Position numbers and translations under genes: made by a program
Part shown: positions 37,998 through 50,600 of the stretch, piece by piece
Layout: each line of letters starts with the position of its first letter
Position numbering within the stretch: position 1 is the stretch's first letter
Notes under the pieces: generated by a model
Databases searched by the model: none
What the model was told of the DNA's origin: nothing
Seen by the model: only the letters and a program-made list of their open reading frames with translations
NCBI GenBank assembly: GCA_963575645.1
Contig: OY754470.1
Span: 13,400,501-13,464,500 of the forward strand
DNA: 64,000 bases
Direction of reading: 5' to 3'
From: Xanthostigma xanthostigma
Taxonomy: Eukaryota > Arthropoda > Insecta > Raphidioptera > Raphidiidae

Positions 37998-39081
37998 ATA
38001 TTATAGCGGTGCCTATAATATGGCATTTTTTTGTTTACAAGTCCCTAGTTCCTTATAGATTCTAATCCTGAGAACTGGTAAAAGTATAAATTGTATTTTC
38101 AATTTATTACAAAATAAAAAAATAATAAATTGAAAATATAATTAATTGTTCCTAGACTTAAAGTAACAACCGTGAGTGTTGTAATAATATTATTAACTAT
38201 GACATAGAAAACGAACTGCGTAACAAATCAGAAGTAGAAGAAGATATACCGTCGTGGCTGCTTCTTCACATTAAGAATAGTAGCGTTCACTGCGACGATA
38301 GCCTACCTTATTTTATTTCACTCACGGTGGCCATTTTCAACACATCGTTACGCAGTCTATTTCCCATGTCAATAGTTATCGTAAATTATTTATTTTATCA
38401 ACAGATTCGCTATTCACTCAACTCTCTAAAAAACTAAATTCGGCAGTCTTTAATCTTAGAGATACACTTTTATGTTTGTCCTGTTTTTAATTTTAATAAA
38501 ACTAAATAATCTAAACAAAAAAAAAAGACAAACAAACTGAACAATCCGTAGACGCACAAGAATTTTAATCTGTAATACAAATAATAATTAAAATTTGTGA
38601 TGAATAGGACTGCATGCCATTACTTTTTATCCCCAGTAAGTTTTTAATATAATTTTTAACATAACTAAGAATGTGTAAAGTGGCCTACCACATTATTTCA
38701 TAACTTCTGAGTATTATTTTTGATGTTAAAAACTGTATATCAACAATATGGATCTGATTCTCATTTGCTGTCGAGGTAGAACAAATGAAAATCACTAACA
38801 AAAATAAGATCCCGAAGTTTTGACAAAAGACACCTTGAATAACTGAATTAATATATTAAGTAGCGTTTTTTGGCACCGTAAATAATAAGACTAAGGTCAA
38901 AAAGTAAAATTTTTTTTTAAATCACAGGTAGCGAATTTTCTTCAAAAGCGATAGCCAAAATTTAAAATAATGGAACTTCATATTATAGGAATTCTTGATT
39001 AATGAATTTTATTCCTTATTGATTTTGGGTATAAAGCAATAATAAAATAGATAATGTATTCTATGATCAAGGTTTAACGTA
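37998..39081. other. Gene-free sequence
   Basis: AT-rich spacer downstream of rootletin. No exon or repeat end was recognised. Confidence 0.4.
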
Positions 39082-39608
39082 CACAGTGCAGCCTTGATAA
39101 GTTGAAGCTCGATAAGTCTAAAAATTCTATAATTTTTTTTCCCTTCAAGCCCCAAAACTCGAATTATAAACTTTCTTTATCGAACTATTTATGGCTTTCC
39201 TAGGCGGCTTTGCCAGTAGAATTTTATCTCTATAACGCAAAGTTACTGGTTATGACCTCCATATTTGGAAACGGTTTATCCCAATATGACGGACTCTGTA
39301 AGGTTGAAGTTATATCACCGTAACCTCTGTAACAAAAAGTTGTAAAATTCTTTACTTCTTTTAGCATTGATCAGGGAGACATTTTAATTCACTTTATATC
39401 ACTTGCGTTTCACAACAAAAGAACTTTATAAGCTTTAGTATAAACTACTCTGTGACTACAAGAACATTTGTTGCACTTTTGGGAAGTTTTATTTATCAGC
39501 AAAATCTCTGTACGTCGAATGTTTGTCAGCAATAACTCTCTAACCCGATACCCTCGACAAGTCTGAATTTTTAGCATTAGAAGCTCAACTTATCCAAGTT
39601 ATACTGTG
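39082..39608. mobile_element. Tigger-like MITE in the rootletin-GPD spacer
   Basis: CACAGTGCAGCCTTGATAAG and CTTATCCAAGTTATACTGTG are inverted ends of pogo type, with internal degenerate repeats such as CTCGATAAGTCT. Left flank is TA, right flank TT. No transposase. Confidence 0.5.
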
Positions 39609-41162
39609 TTTTAATTTGTTCTCCAGTACTGCAGTCTGTATTGTCAGTATAAATCAGAAATGAAATTATAAAAAAATGCTTCTAATGCTTTCGATGTTTT
39701 ATTTTAAAATAGTACTATTTAAGTGCATTCTATAATAATGACCTTACTTTTTGATACAGAATTAAGAATGACGTTTTGAATTTTTGTACTTAAATATTCT
39801 GTAAGTATTATCCAGTATTAGAAATACCAATAGTATTACATAAAAAAAAAAAAAACTAAAACCCATTTTTAGCAAACATCCTAAACAAGACTGTGAGTAG
39901 CGATTTTTTATTTGTCGGTTCTTTTATATACAGTGACCTCTTTTACATTGCACCAGATATGTAATTTCGGAGCACAAGGACCCCTTGTTTGAATCTTTGT
40001 AGTTTTGTGTTGCTAACCGATCCAAATTGTTGAAAACGTTCCTTAGATTCAGTGTTTGCAATAAATGGAGAATGTTACATTTATACTAAAAAAAATTATC
40101 TCTCACAACAAACTTTTGACAGTAGACATTTTCTTAGAACATTCTGTATCCTTGTTAATCCGACGAGGACGTAGCCAATGTAAGGTTAATGGGGCATTTT
40201 ATTCTCCCCTAGCTAAGATCTTTATGACCTAGAACAGATTAAACGGCCTGCATATGGTTAACGCGCCCAGGAAATAGGCGCTCTGAAAATGAACACAACT
40301 TTAAAACAATATTACAGAAAGATGCGCGGAAGACCCAAGACGCTTGTTTTTGCCCCTTGTAACTCACTTATGGTGCCCCGAAATCACACATACGGTGTAA
40401 TACAAAAGACACAACTGTATTGCATTTGTGTTTAAAAACTTATTTTCAATTTTGTCTCTAAAAATATGGTCATCACTTGCTGATCTTTCATTTTTTAGGT
40501 GACGATAGCTTTAAGTTTTTTGTAAATTGCGTAATACAACTCAGATGGCTGCAGGTGAACTCTGCTGTAGACCAGACTCGTTTCTGCAGCGATCCTTAAG
40601 AATGGTTTTGAAAGTCGGGACAAAATGCATGTTTATTTAGTAATTGTTTTTTAATATAACTATAATATACGTATACGCGTACAGTGTAGGCAGATTCCGA
40701 TTATTATCAGCGCCAATCTACTCCGACTCTCGACGCAAAGTCGTACAAGCGTCGAAACTGTACAACTTCAAATCATAGATAAAGATAGATGTCGCGGACA
40801 GTTACAGATAGTAAATTATAGACTCTCGGCAGATACTGATAATAATTAATTATCTTTATTAATACCAGATTAAAGCACTAAAAGGAGAGGCTCAGCCACT
40901 GGCTGTTTTTTAACCTAATGAGGTCATCAGCATCAATAGTTGAGTAGAGAAAAAACAATGTGTTTACTAAATTGTTACAGAAAATGTTGTTTCCCTATGT
41001 TAAATTTCCCCTGTTTAAGATTAAAATACTCCTGCAACGTCTTGTCCTAAGTCTAGGATTTCAGAAACACTTTAGATACCAGGATTTCTGTCGATGCTTC
41101 TACTAAAAATATAAGCAAAAAAACCCTTTAAAAGACAATCTTTTATTGAAATATACAAAAAA
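39609..41162. other. Gene-free sequence
   Basis: No supported exon. A TTATAGACTCTCGGCAG motif near 40835 recurs at about 36575 and, more loosely, at 11037; its nature is unknown. Confidence 0.35.
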
Positions 41163-41300
41163 GGAAAAAAAAACATTTTAATAATTTAAGTTCATAATTA
41201 TAAAAGCGTGGGTTGTAATTTCTGTGATAATTAATTTATTAGTGACACCTCACGCTTTTATAATTATGAACCTAAATTATTAAAAATATTTTTTTCTTTC
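41163..41300. mobile_element. Short hairpin MITE
   Basis: Arms carry TTCATAATTATAAAAGCGTG and its complement around a 50-base loop; total about 138 bp. Confidence 0.5.
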
Positions 41301-41459
41301 CAGTACCTACATTTCGAGAAAAGCTTATCTTTAAAAAGTTTTTTTATTCTTTTTAGTCTTTCAAAAGTTTTACAATTAAAACATTATTATATTAAAATTT
41401 ATTGATTATTTAATCCTAAAAACGATTGAATCGTATATTGTCATCGAGAATACACGTAT

Positions 41460-42070
41460 GTACAATATTTCAAATCAATCAGCTATGTGGCGTTCGCCAT
41501 ATTGGGTTTACATTAACCCGCCATCTTGGGGCATCCACCATATTGGATTTGCAATGACGTCACATAACTGATCGTATTCCACTTATCAAACTCTTTCATT
41601 TATATATTTATAGATAGATAGATAGAATTAATGGTTTTACTTAATCAAAAAAATGTTAAAAACACGTCAAAAGAGAAAAAAATATGTATAGGTATATACA
41701 ATGTTAGGTGCATTGTCCATCTCTAAAAATTCTTGGTACTTATAGAAGCACTCCTTAATAAAATATTTATAAATAGTTTTTTTAAACATTTTAAGAGTCA
41801 GGTTTCTAGTGGTCAAAGACAGTTTGTTAAAAAATTGTAAACCTAAATAATTAGAACCAAAAGTTGAATTTTTTGTTAGAAAAAAAGACGGTTGTGAAGA
41901 GAAATATAATCCGCCATCTTGGGACGTCCGCCATATTGAATTTATGTATTGTCGCCGGACTTATACATATGTGAAATAATTTCAAAGCTTCATTAGAATC
42001 AATCTAAATTTTGATTGCAAGTTTTGACGCAAACTGACACACTGACTGACGAACAGGGCAAGTTAATTAA
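41460..42070. repeat. GCCATCTTGG-type dispersed repeat split by a LINE
   Basis: Repeated blocks CGCCATATTGGGTTT, CCGCCATCTTGGGGCAT and, after the LINE, CCGCCATCTTGGGACGTCC and CAAACTGACACACTGACTGA mark a repeat frequent in insect genomes. The LINE at 41611-41892 interrupts it. Confidence 0.5.
41611..41892 (-). mobile_element. 5'-truncated LINE with TATC tail
   Basis: Begins with TATAGATAGATAGATAG and matches the 3' part of the fragment at 20448 (CACGTCAAAAGAGAAAAAA, ACTTATAGAAGCACTCCTTA, AAAAAATTGTAAACCTAA). Same family, further truncated. Confidence 0.7.
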
Positions 42071-44665
42071 AAAAAAAACTTGTAAAAACAAAGGAAATTC
42101 CTCGCGCCAATCGGCGTCGGTAATCGAAACTTGACTACTCGCACTGTACGTGTATCCGAAAGTATTTGGTACGCTTTCTGGATTGTGTCAGTTCTTCTAG
42201 AATGAGAATATTGACATGCAGTCCGCGGTATAGTGGATTTGAATTTAGCTGTCGTGTAAGTTGCAAAAAAGTTTATGAAAGATCAGCAGTGTATGTAGTA
42301 GGAAATATAAAGAAAATTGCATAGGAAATGCAGGAACGTAAAGAATTGTTTCAGAAAACAATGGAAATCGTAAGTACCGGCTTTTTTATTTACAACCAAA
42401 CTGGTTTTCTCCCGCGAGGTTTCTCGCGTAACGTCAATTTTTACCGTAGATACATTCGCTTGCGTCGATTTTTTTGTGTATTGATATAGTCGATGATCCT
42501 CGTGACGAAGAATAGAACTTTTGATATGAAGGCAGTGAATACTACAAAAATAACAGAATTTGAGATCAAAAAGAAAACAATTTTTGGCCTCAAATCCTGT
42601 ATTTTGAATTCATTGAAGACACCGAGGTGACACTATAATCAAAATATAAAAGTAAGCACAAAAAAACTAACATTTTTAATAATTTACTAATAATGCTAAC
42701 GTGGTTTATAATAACTTACGTCGCGAAAAAATGTCAGTATTATATGGTCACTTTTTTAGTGTTCATTGATATTCCAACAAAATTAGTTCATCCATTTTCG
42801 AGTGGTGTCAGTACAAGCAGGAAAAAATTATGGTGAAAAGTTCTCTCGCGAGCGAATCTTTGGACAAAATGGACGTTTGCGTGAGCGAAACTGCAGGGAA
42901 AAAACTACTCAACTATACTCAAATCATTTTTAGTGTTTCGTTTAATGAAAAATTAAATTCATAAAAAATCGAATTAGAACTTAATATGATTAACAAATAA
43001 AAAATATTATATCTATGATTATATGCTTTTCTGAAAATGTCGTATAATGTCGGTGGTTGTGGAGTTATTTAACGTCTGTAAAGTCGGTGCCTATGGTTGA
43101 AAGTCTCTTTTGCAACTTATTGATTATAGTAACTATTTACAAGAATTTACAGATTTGTTTACTTAAATTATACGTAATATTATATAAGGTGTGCTTGGTA
43201 TAATATTCGTGAAGTCAGTGAAATTTACACAGAAAAGTGTACGTTAGGTTTACCGAAAGTGTAATTTGCTCTAGCAATAGTCTAATTCGGACATCTGTCG
43301 CGTGATCTACACTACACTACGTACCCCTGCTCAAGAGTCGGGACTGTTTACACTTTTAGCCCAACACTGCAATACCCTAAATATTCGTGTATCAGTATCT
43401 TACAGTTTTGTATAACACACGCAATAGTGTCAAAAGTGTCAACACTTTTATACTGTTGCACGATACCAAATACACCTATTATATAACTAAATTGAATACT
43501 AATAAAAATAAATTAAATAAGGGGTCTTTCAAGTATTACGTAAGCACATTTTCGTTGTTTTTTAACCCCTTCCCTCCTTCTGTAAGATAAAATTAAAAAA
43601 TCGCAAACCACCCTTCAAAGGATAAGAGACTTTAGAAATCGCTCAAGTATTTTCGTTGATTTTGAAAATTGCAGACCTCCCTTCATTATTATTATTTTTT
43701 TTTTATTTTACGTAAGATTTTTCGATCCCCCCTCTCACTTGTTATCAAAAATAAAGACAATCAGAATTCTCCTCCTAAACTTGTTTATGTAATATTTGAA
43801 CAGCCACTAAGCTTTAAACACCAAAATTAATGTCGACTCATAAACTAGTATTTGACGTAGTTAAGATTGATTTTTTTTATTTGTAAATTCTCGCAAATAT
43901 TTAATTTCAATTAAAATTAAGAATATTTTTATTACAAACATAGTTACGTATAACAGAATCTAATTTCAGTATTTGTATTAATTAAGGCACTAAGTGTACA
44001 CCGTTAATAGTAAAATAAAAGAAATAATACACATTTTTTTGGAAATTTTTATTATACTGATATAAATATTTTTTTATTGAAGTAAAACTACTTTTGGCAC
44101 GGTAGGGTAAAATTTTATTAGTTTTTTTTTTTTTGTTTTATTTTGTTTTACAATTTATTATGCCAGATTTACTTCTGTAGTGTATACTGTAAATAAGCAA
44201 CTCTTTTTAAAAACACAGTCGATTATAATTTATTACTTGTAACACTGCACAATATACTATTAAACGGGCTATCTCTGCTATTATCTATATGTCGATTAAT
44301 TAACAGATTCATGTGAATTCAAAAAGTTTTGCAATCACAGTATCAGATTTAATGACGCCGCTTCCCGGCTTTAATTACTAGACCCATTCTATTTTCAATT
44401 CAGACAAATACGTTGGTTTTATTTTTGCTTGAATTAGTTATCCAGTTCCAGATCATTATAACTTTGCTAGTCTAGTTTTGGATTAATTATTTCCATAGAT
44501 TCAAGTAGATTACGAAAATTAGACCACGAAAATAAATATGTAGCTGGCATTGATCTAGACTGAAAATGTTAAACCAAATGAATATATAAAATTGAAAGAA
44601 AATGAAGTAGTAAAGAAAATCTTCAGTTTCAAAATTTCTATGAGGCCTTTAAACCTTTCATAAAA
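42071..44665. other. Spacer upstream of the GPD-like gene
   Basis: It should contain the promoter and any non-coding first exon; neither could be placed. About 43521-43810 has TCTTTCAAGTATTACGTAAG and TTATGTAATATTTGAACAGCC as loosely inverted ends of a probable MITE. No other exon recognised. Confidence 0.35.
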
Positions 44666-47600
44666 ATGTCCAGGAATAGAAAGAGAATATGCATAATCGG
44701 ATCTGGAAATTGGTAACTAATTTTCAATTACCATCCGTAGAAAAGAAAGTTATTTTTCTCATACGTTGTTTTAGGGCAGCTGTATTTGCAAAAATTATAG
44801 GCAATAATGTTACACGATACTCTGAATTTGAAGATCGAGTGACAATGTATGTATATGAAGAAGTTGTGGGGAATAGAAATTTGACAGACATAATAAATGA
44901 AGATCACGTGAACACAAAATATTTATCAAAATGTAAAATACCGCCAAATGTTGTAAGTCCGTTTTTATCAACTAGGTATTAGGGCCGAGCCTTATCGAGC
45001 TACCACTGCAGCGCAACTGGTTTAGTTGTCATGGGTTTTCTCTAGGCTGCCAACAAGGGAACCAACGACACCTCACAGGATGCAGTTTCAAAAAATCAAT
45101 GATTTTATTGATGGCTCAATTGTTGAGATAATTTCTTATTTAAAGTTAATTATGTACAAGTTATAGTTATAGCGTTGATGACAGAAATGGTCAAGGAGTA
45201 TTTGGTGGCAGAAACGCTCTCTTTCGTGTAGTCTGAGTCCCCTTCTACAAATCCGCTTAGTAGAGTAGGGGTCTAGCGCGTTGCGGTACGACGCTGGGGC
45301 ACTTTAAAAAAAAAAAAACGGCAAAACTCAAAATTCCTCTACAAAATGGCAGAAAATGACTGAACGGCATCTGAGGAACGTTCTAGTTGCAGAAAAAATA
45401 TTTCCAGCCAATTTATACCCTGCAGAGACTTTCAAAAAACCGAAAAAAAGTCAAAAAAATTGAATTTGAAGTTGAAACTTGACATAATGGCTGATTCGGT
45501 GGCCCGGAATACGAGAAAGAATTTACGTGACGCCAAGTGACCTCACTCCTTTCGACGATTCTTCAAAATCTGCACAGGCAAAAATTCGAAAAGTCCTCGC
45601 GCGGTGGCAGAAATTCTTACCAGACTTTCTATTAGTACCCAAAAAGTTTGTAAAAAAGATTATCTGCCAATTTAATTTACTTGTCATTAATGCTTTACTT
45701 GAATACCATGTCAAACTTTCCGCGAACATGACGCGTTTTTGCAAGGTCGATTTTGGCAGAAAACTGTACCCCAGGATTCTCTACAAGAAGACGAACCGTT
45801 TGAGCTAGGTTTCACTCACCGAGCTTTTTTTAAATGTATTTATTTTGTATTTATTTATTATACTAACAGTCTCTGCTGGGAGTAAATTGGCAGAAAATAT
45901 TTTTTCTGCATTTAGGAGGTCCACCCAGATGCCTTGTAGTCATTTTCAGTCATTTTGTAGAGGAATTTTGAATTTTCTCTTTTTTTAAGTGCCCCAGCGT
46001 CGTACCGCAACGCGCTAGATCCCTACTCCACTAAGCGGATTTGTAGAGGGGTACTCAGACTACACGAAAGAGAGTGTTTCTGCCACCAAGTGCTCCTTGA
46101 CCATTTCTGTCACCACCCTACCTAACTACAGTGTAAACTCTTTATAACGAAACTCAAGGGACCGAGCATTTTTTATCGTTATAGAGAGTTACCGTTATAT
46201 GGAGTGAAGAAAGAAAAACAACCAAATTAACAATAATCTTCAATGTACTGTATAATCTCTTTATAACGAATTTTAAGGGACCGAACATTTTTTTCGTTAT
46301 AAAGAATTTTCGTTATATGGAGGGAAGAAAGAAAAATAACCAATTTTCACAAAATTAATTTATTCCAAACACATATACAAACACATATGCCTATAGTTTG
46401 GCGTCATCAAGTGCTTGTTGAATAGATGGTGATGGTTCAGAATGGTTCTCTTTATGTCTGTAAACATTTGCTGACGCCTAAATATGAACATATTTCTTCG
46501 TAATAGAGAATGGCTGTTGCGTTATAAAGAGGGTATTTAATGTATAGGTTTTAAGGTAAACCAACCAAATCGTAAAAATTTCGACGTTATAGGGAGTTTT
46601 TCGTTATAACGAAGGACGTTATAAAGAGTTTACACTGTATGTGTGAGTCTATCAGTGATACGAATATACTTAGGTATCTTCAGACTTCAGAGATAAGGTA
46701 TCTTATTTGTTTTATTGCAGTATGCCATGTCAGATGTGACACTGGCCGCTAAAGATGCTGATATTATAGTGTTTGCGGTGCCGCAACGCTTTGTTCGTTC
46801 TTTAATTTCAGCACTACTGGGTAAAATAAAAAGAAAAGTTTTTGGAATTTCATTTGTTAAGGTATAATTTCTTTTTTATTGACAGCACTTACAGTCGGGG
46901 TTATTTAGGCCAAGTACCAATTCATATTTTCAAAATATTGTTTTTTTTTTTAATAAGAAATTGAAAATTCATGTTTACTAATTTTCGAATTAGAACCGGG
47001 ATTTTGGGGTCTTATAGTATTGAAGAACATTAAAGGATTAAAACGAAGAAATCAGAGTAATGAAAACGTACACTTTTCAGGGATTTGATGTAACAAAGCA
47101 TGGTGAATTGGCATTAATGTCGGCAAAATTATCACGACGTCTGCATATGCCTTGTGCATGTCTAATGGGACATACTTTAACTCGAGAAATTGTTGAAGAA
47201 AAATATAGCGAAGCGACTCTCGGATGTTTCGATCCGCAGTTAGGACGCATGTTTCAAAAAATTTTACAGACCAGTTATTTTCGGGTATATATCGTCGAAG
47301 ATCAGGACGCAGTAGAAATAATGGCTGGATTAAAGGTCTAATATTGCTTACAGAGTAAAGTTATAGTATGCGGGTGTCAGATGTGTTCTTGACTTAGTAA
47401 GCCAGTTAGCATAAGAAAATTAAAATCTTACTTTAATTTCAATTAAAATTTTTATTATTATTAAGTCTTTATTTTTTCTGTTATTCATTACAAAAACAAT
47501 TAGCCGTCGTGAGAACGCCTGGCAGATGTGAAACATAAATTTAAGCGAAATTGTAGTAGCTAAATTTCGCCCTGTAAGTAAATTTCACTCTAACTAAATT

Positions 47601-50600
47601 TCGCCCTGTCATATTAAAAATACTCGCGCGCACACACAGAGGAGTCGAAAGCGGTGGCGTAGAGGGGGCTTGACGGCATAAGAGAGCAAGGGCGTAAATA
47701 TTTTTTTTAAGAATACCTATACTCACGAACGAAGGTGTCAAGCAAACTATTAATTCTCAAACCAATTTTACAAATTTTTTTCAAGAAGTAGGTATTTCTA
47801 AATTCTATTTTTTAGCCAGGTATTCGTGTTATTTTCAGTTTTATTTTTTTATTATTATGATCCTGGGGGGCAATTACCTCCTTTATGCCCCCCCCCCTAT
47901 TTACGCCCTTGTAAGAGATCGTCATGTCGTTTGGCATGGTTTTACTGCCAAGGCGCACCAACAGACGTTCCACATCAATAAGTTAAATATAAAATTATTA
48001 TTCTCAAGGAAAACAGAGACGTGGTATACAGGTGTCCCATTAAGAATGGGACATAGAACAACCGCAGATTCTCCAATTCAAAATAAAACGATTAAGCGAA
48101 ATATGCTTAGATAAAATGTTACTCGTTTCCGAAATACGGGGTGTTGAAGTTGAAAACTGAAAAATTTTTAATGTCCATATTTTTTTTAATACACCGTATA
48201 ATTTTACTCAAATCGGCACACTTGTTAAATATCAGAAAATGCACCTAACAATAAAAAAATTAGTTCAGTAAGCTCTACCAGTGGCGTACGGCAGGAGTAA
48301 GTAATGCTTGTACCCCTTCTAAATGTTACGTCGCTGTCTAAATTTTAATTTTGACTATAATTTTAATTTTTTTGATATTTTCTAAGTCAATAATGTACAC
48401 TTGTTAGTTTACAACAAACTAACAAGTGTACATTATTGACTTAGAAAATATCAAAAAAATTAAAATTATAGTCAAAATTAAAATTTAGACAGCGGCGTAA
48501 CATTTAGAAGGGGTACAAGCATTACTTACTCCTGCCGTACGCCACTGGTAGAGCGAGTAACATTTTATCTAAGCATATTTCGCTTAATCGTTTTATTTTG
48601 AATTGGAGAATCTGCGGTTGTTCTATATCCCATTCTTAATGGGACACCTGTATTTTAAATTAAATTTTCAGAACATTGTCGCATGCGCAGCTGGCTTTAT
48701 GGATGGTTTAGATATGGGCTATAATACGAAAGGCGCCATTTTACGTTTGGGATTGATGGAAATGGTCAAATTCATAGAATTATTCTATTCACACTGTAAA
48801 TTGAGCACTTTTTTTGAAAACTGCGGAATAAACACATTGATGCTGTCGTGTATTACGGGTAGAGAGCGTCGCATGGGCGAAGCGTTTGTTAAAACTAAAA
48901 AGTCATTCCATGAGCTCGAACAACTAATGATCAATGGTCGACCATTTCCAGCTAAAAGCGTAGCCGCACACGTTAATAAAATGCTTAAAACAAAAAATAT
49001 GGTGAAGGGGTAATATTTTTAGTTAAAATTATTTTTAACCAGAGTTCAAAAATTACAAAATTAATGCGGAAAGATTTTTTACAATATCTTTAAAAATAAC
49101 AAAGTTATACTACTTCAAAGTTTAAATATGATATTTCTCTGCGCTATGCCGTTCTCTCCTCAGATGACGTCAAGCGGCACAAATTTCATATTTAGGTATA
49201 GTAATTTGTGTTCAAAAAACTGTCTGTGTTATCGAAATATTATTATGATAGTTTTCTAGAAGAACTATTTTTTTTTGTTAATTTGTACTATTAAATACAA
49301 ATAAATAACAACAGAGAACGGAGAATTAACAGCTGAATAATTAATGTAAAAATAATCTAATGTCAATTAGGAAGTTTGATATACAAAATATACCCTTGAA
49401 ATTTATACATAATTATAGATCAAGATCCCAGAGCCGCCATACCTACTTAATTTTAGTACTGTTAAGATTTTACCAATACATGTACAATATTTAGTTAAAG
49501 GCGTATGCCAATTTGCTAGCTTGAAAGCGGGGCCCTTTTATAATAACGCGTACTAAAGGTACTTAAAAATCGAGCTTACCTACATTAAAGTAATGGTTTT
49601 CATATTTATGTTTTACACAAAAGCCAAATAGTTCGATTGCGATTTTATTCCTACGCTCAGTATAGAATAAAAGTATATGGAATCAAGTGTATAAATTACA
49701 GTTAGTGATGTGCCGGATATCCGTATCCGCGGATATCCGAGGGAGAAGAAAGATCCGTATCCGTATCCGTTAGTTTTATGGCGGATCTTTTACCTTATTA
49801 ATTTTCAATTCATAGATGAAATTTTATATATATAGGTGATTAGGTAATAATGAAAAACTGTTAAATTCCATTCAGATTTTTTTTTATTTCTTAAAATCGT
49901 ATTTGGCACCTTTATATTGCAAAAATTTATCGTAGAGAGTACCATACCAATAGTATACATAACTCAAAGGTACTAATAAAAAACTATCTTTATAATGAGA
50001 TATTGCACATCGATCTTTGGAAAGAGACAATCTGTTATGAGAGTTAACTCAATAACTTTTTCCCATAGCAGATAGTCTCTTTCCAAAGGTCGATGTGCAC
50101 TATTTACCGCCGCGTACTCTGAGAAAGTTAAGATCCGTATCCGTATCCGCGGATCTTGAAACCAAATATCCGTATTCAGATCCGTATCCGCGGATATGAA
50201 TTTTTAACGATCCGGCACATCACTAATTACAGTGCACTTTCAGGTTCAAAAGCGCTAACTAATTTTTTTCCTGTTTTGTAGTTTTCCATTATTTACGGCA
50301 GTACATAAAGTGTGCACTAATCAAATAAAAGTTACTGACTTTATTGATCAAATTCGAAGTAGCCCTGAGCATATGTAAGTACAAATTATAATACCGTATA
50401 AACAATGAATTTAAACAATTGGTAGATATGTAGAATTGGTCACTTTATCGTTTAACCGTTAATCGTTAATTATAATGATGTAACAATTTGCTTAACGATT
50501 TAACGATAACGTAAATGTAGAAAATGATGTAGCAGGTATAGACTGTAGGCCATGTAATAGATGGCTGAATTTGACAATTGCTAGAACAAATTAATACTTT

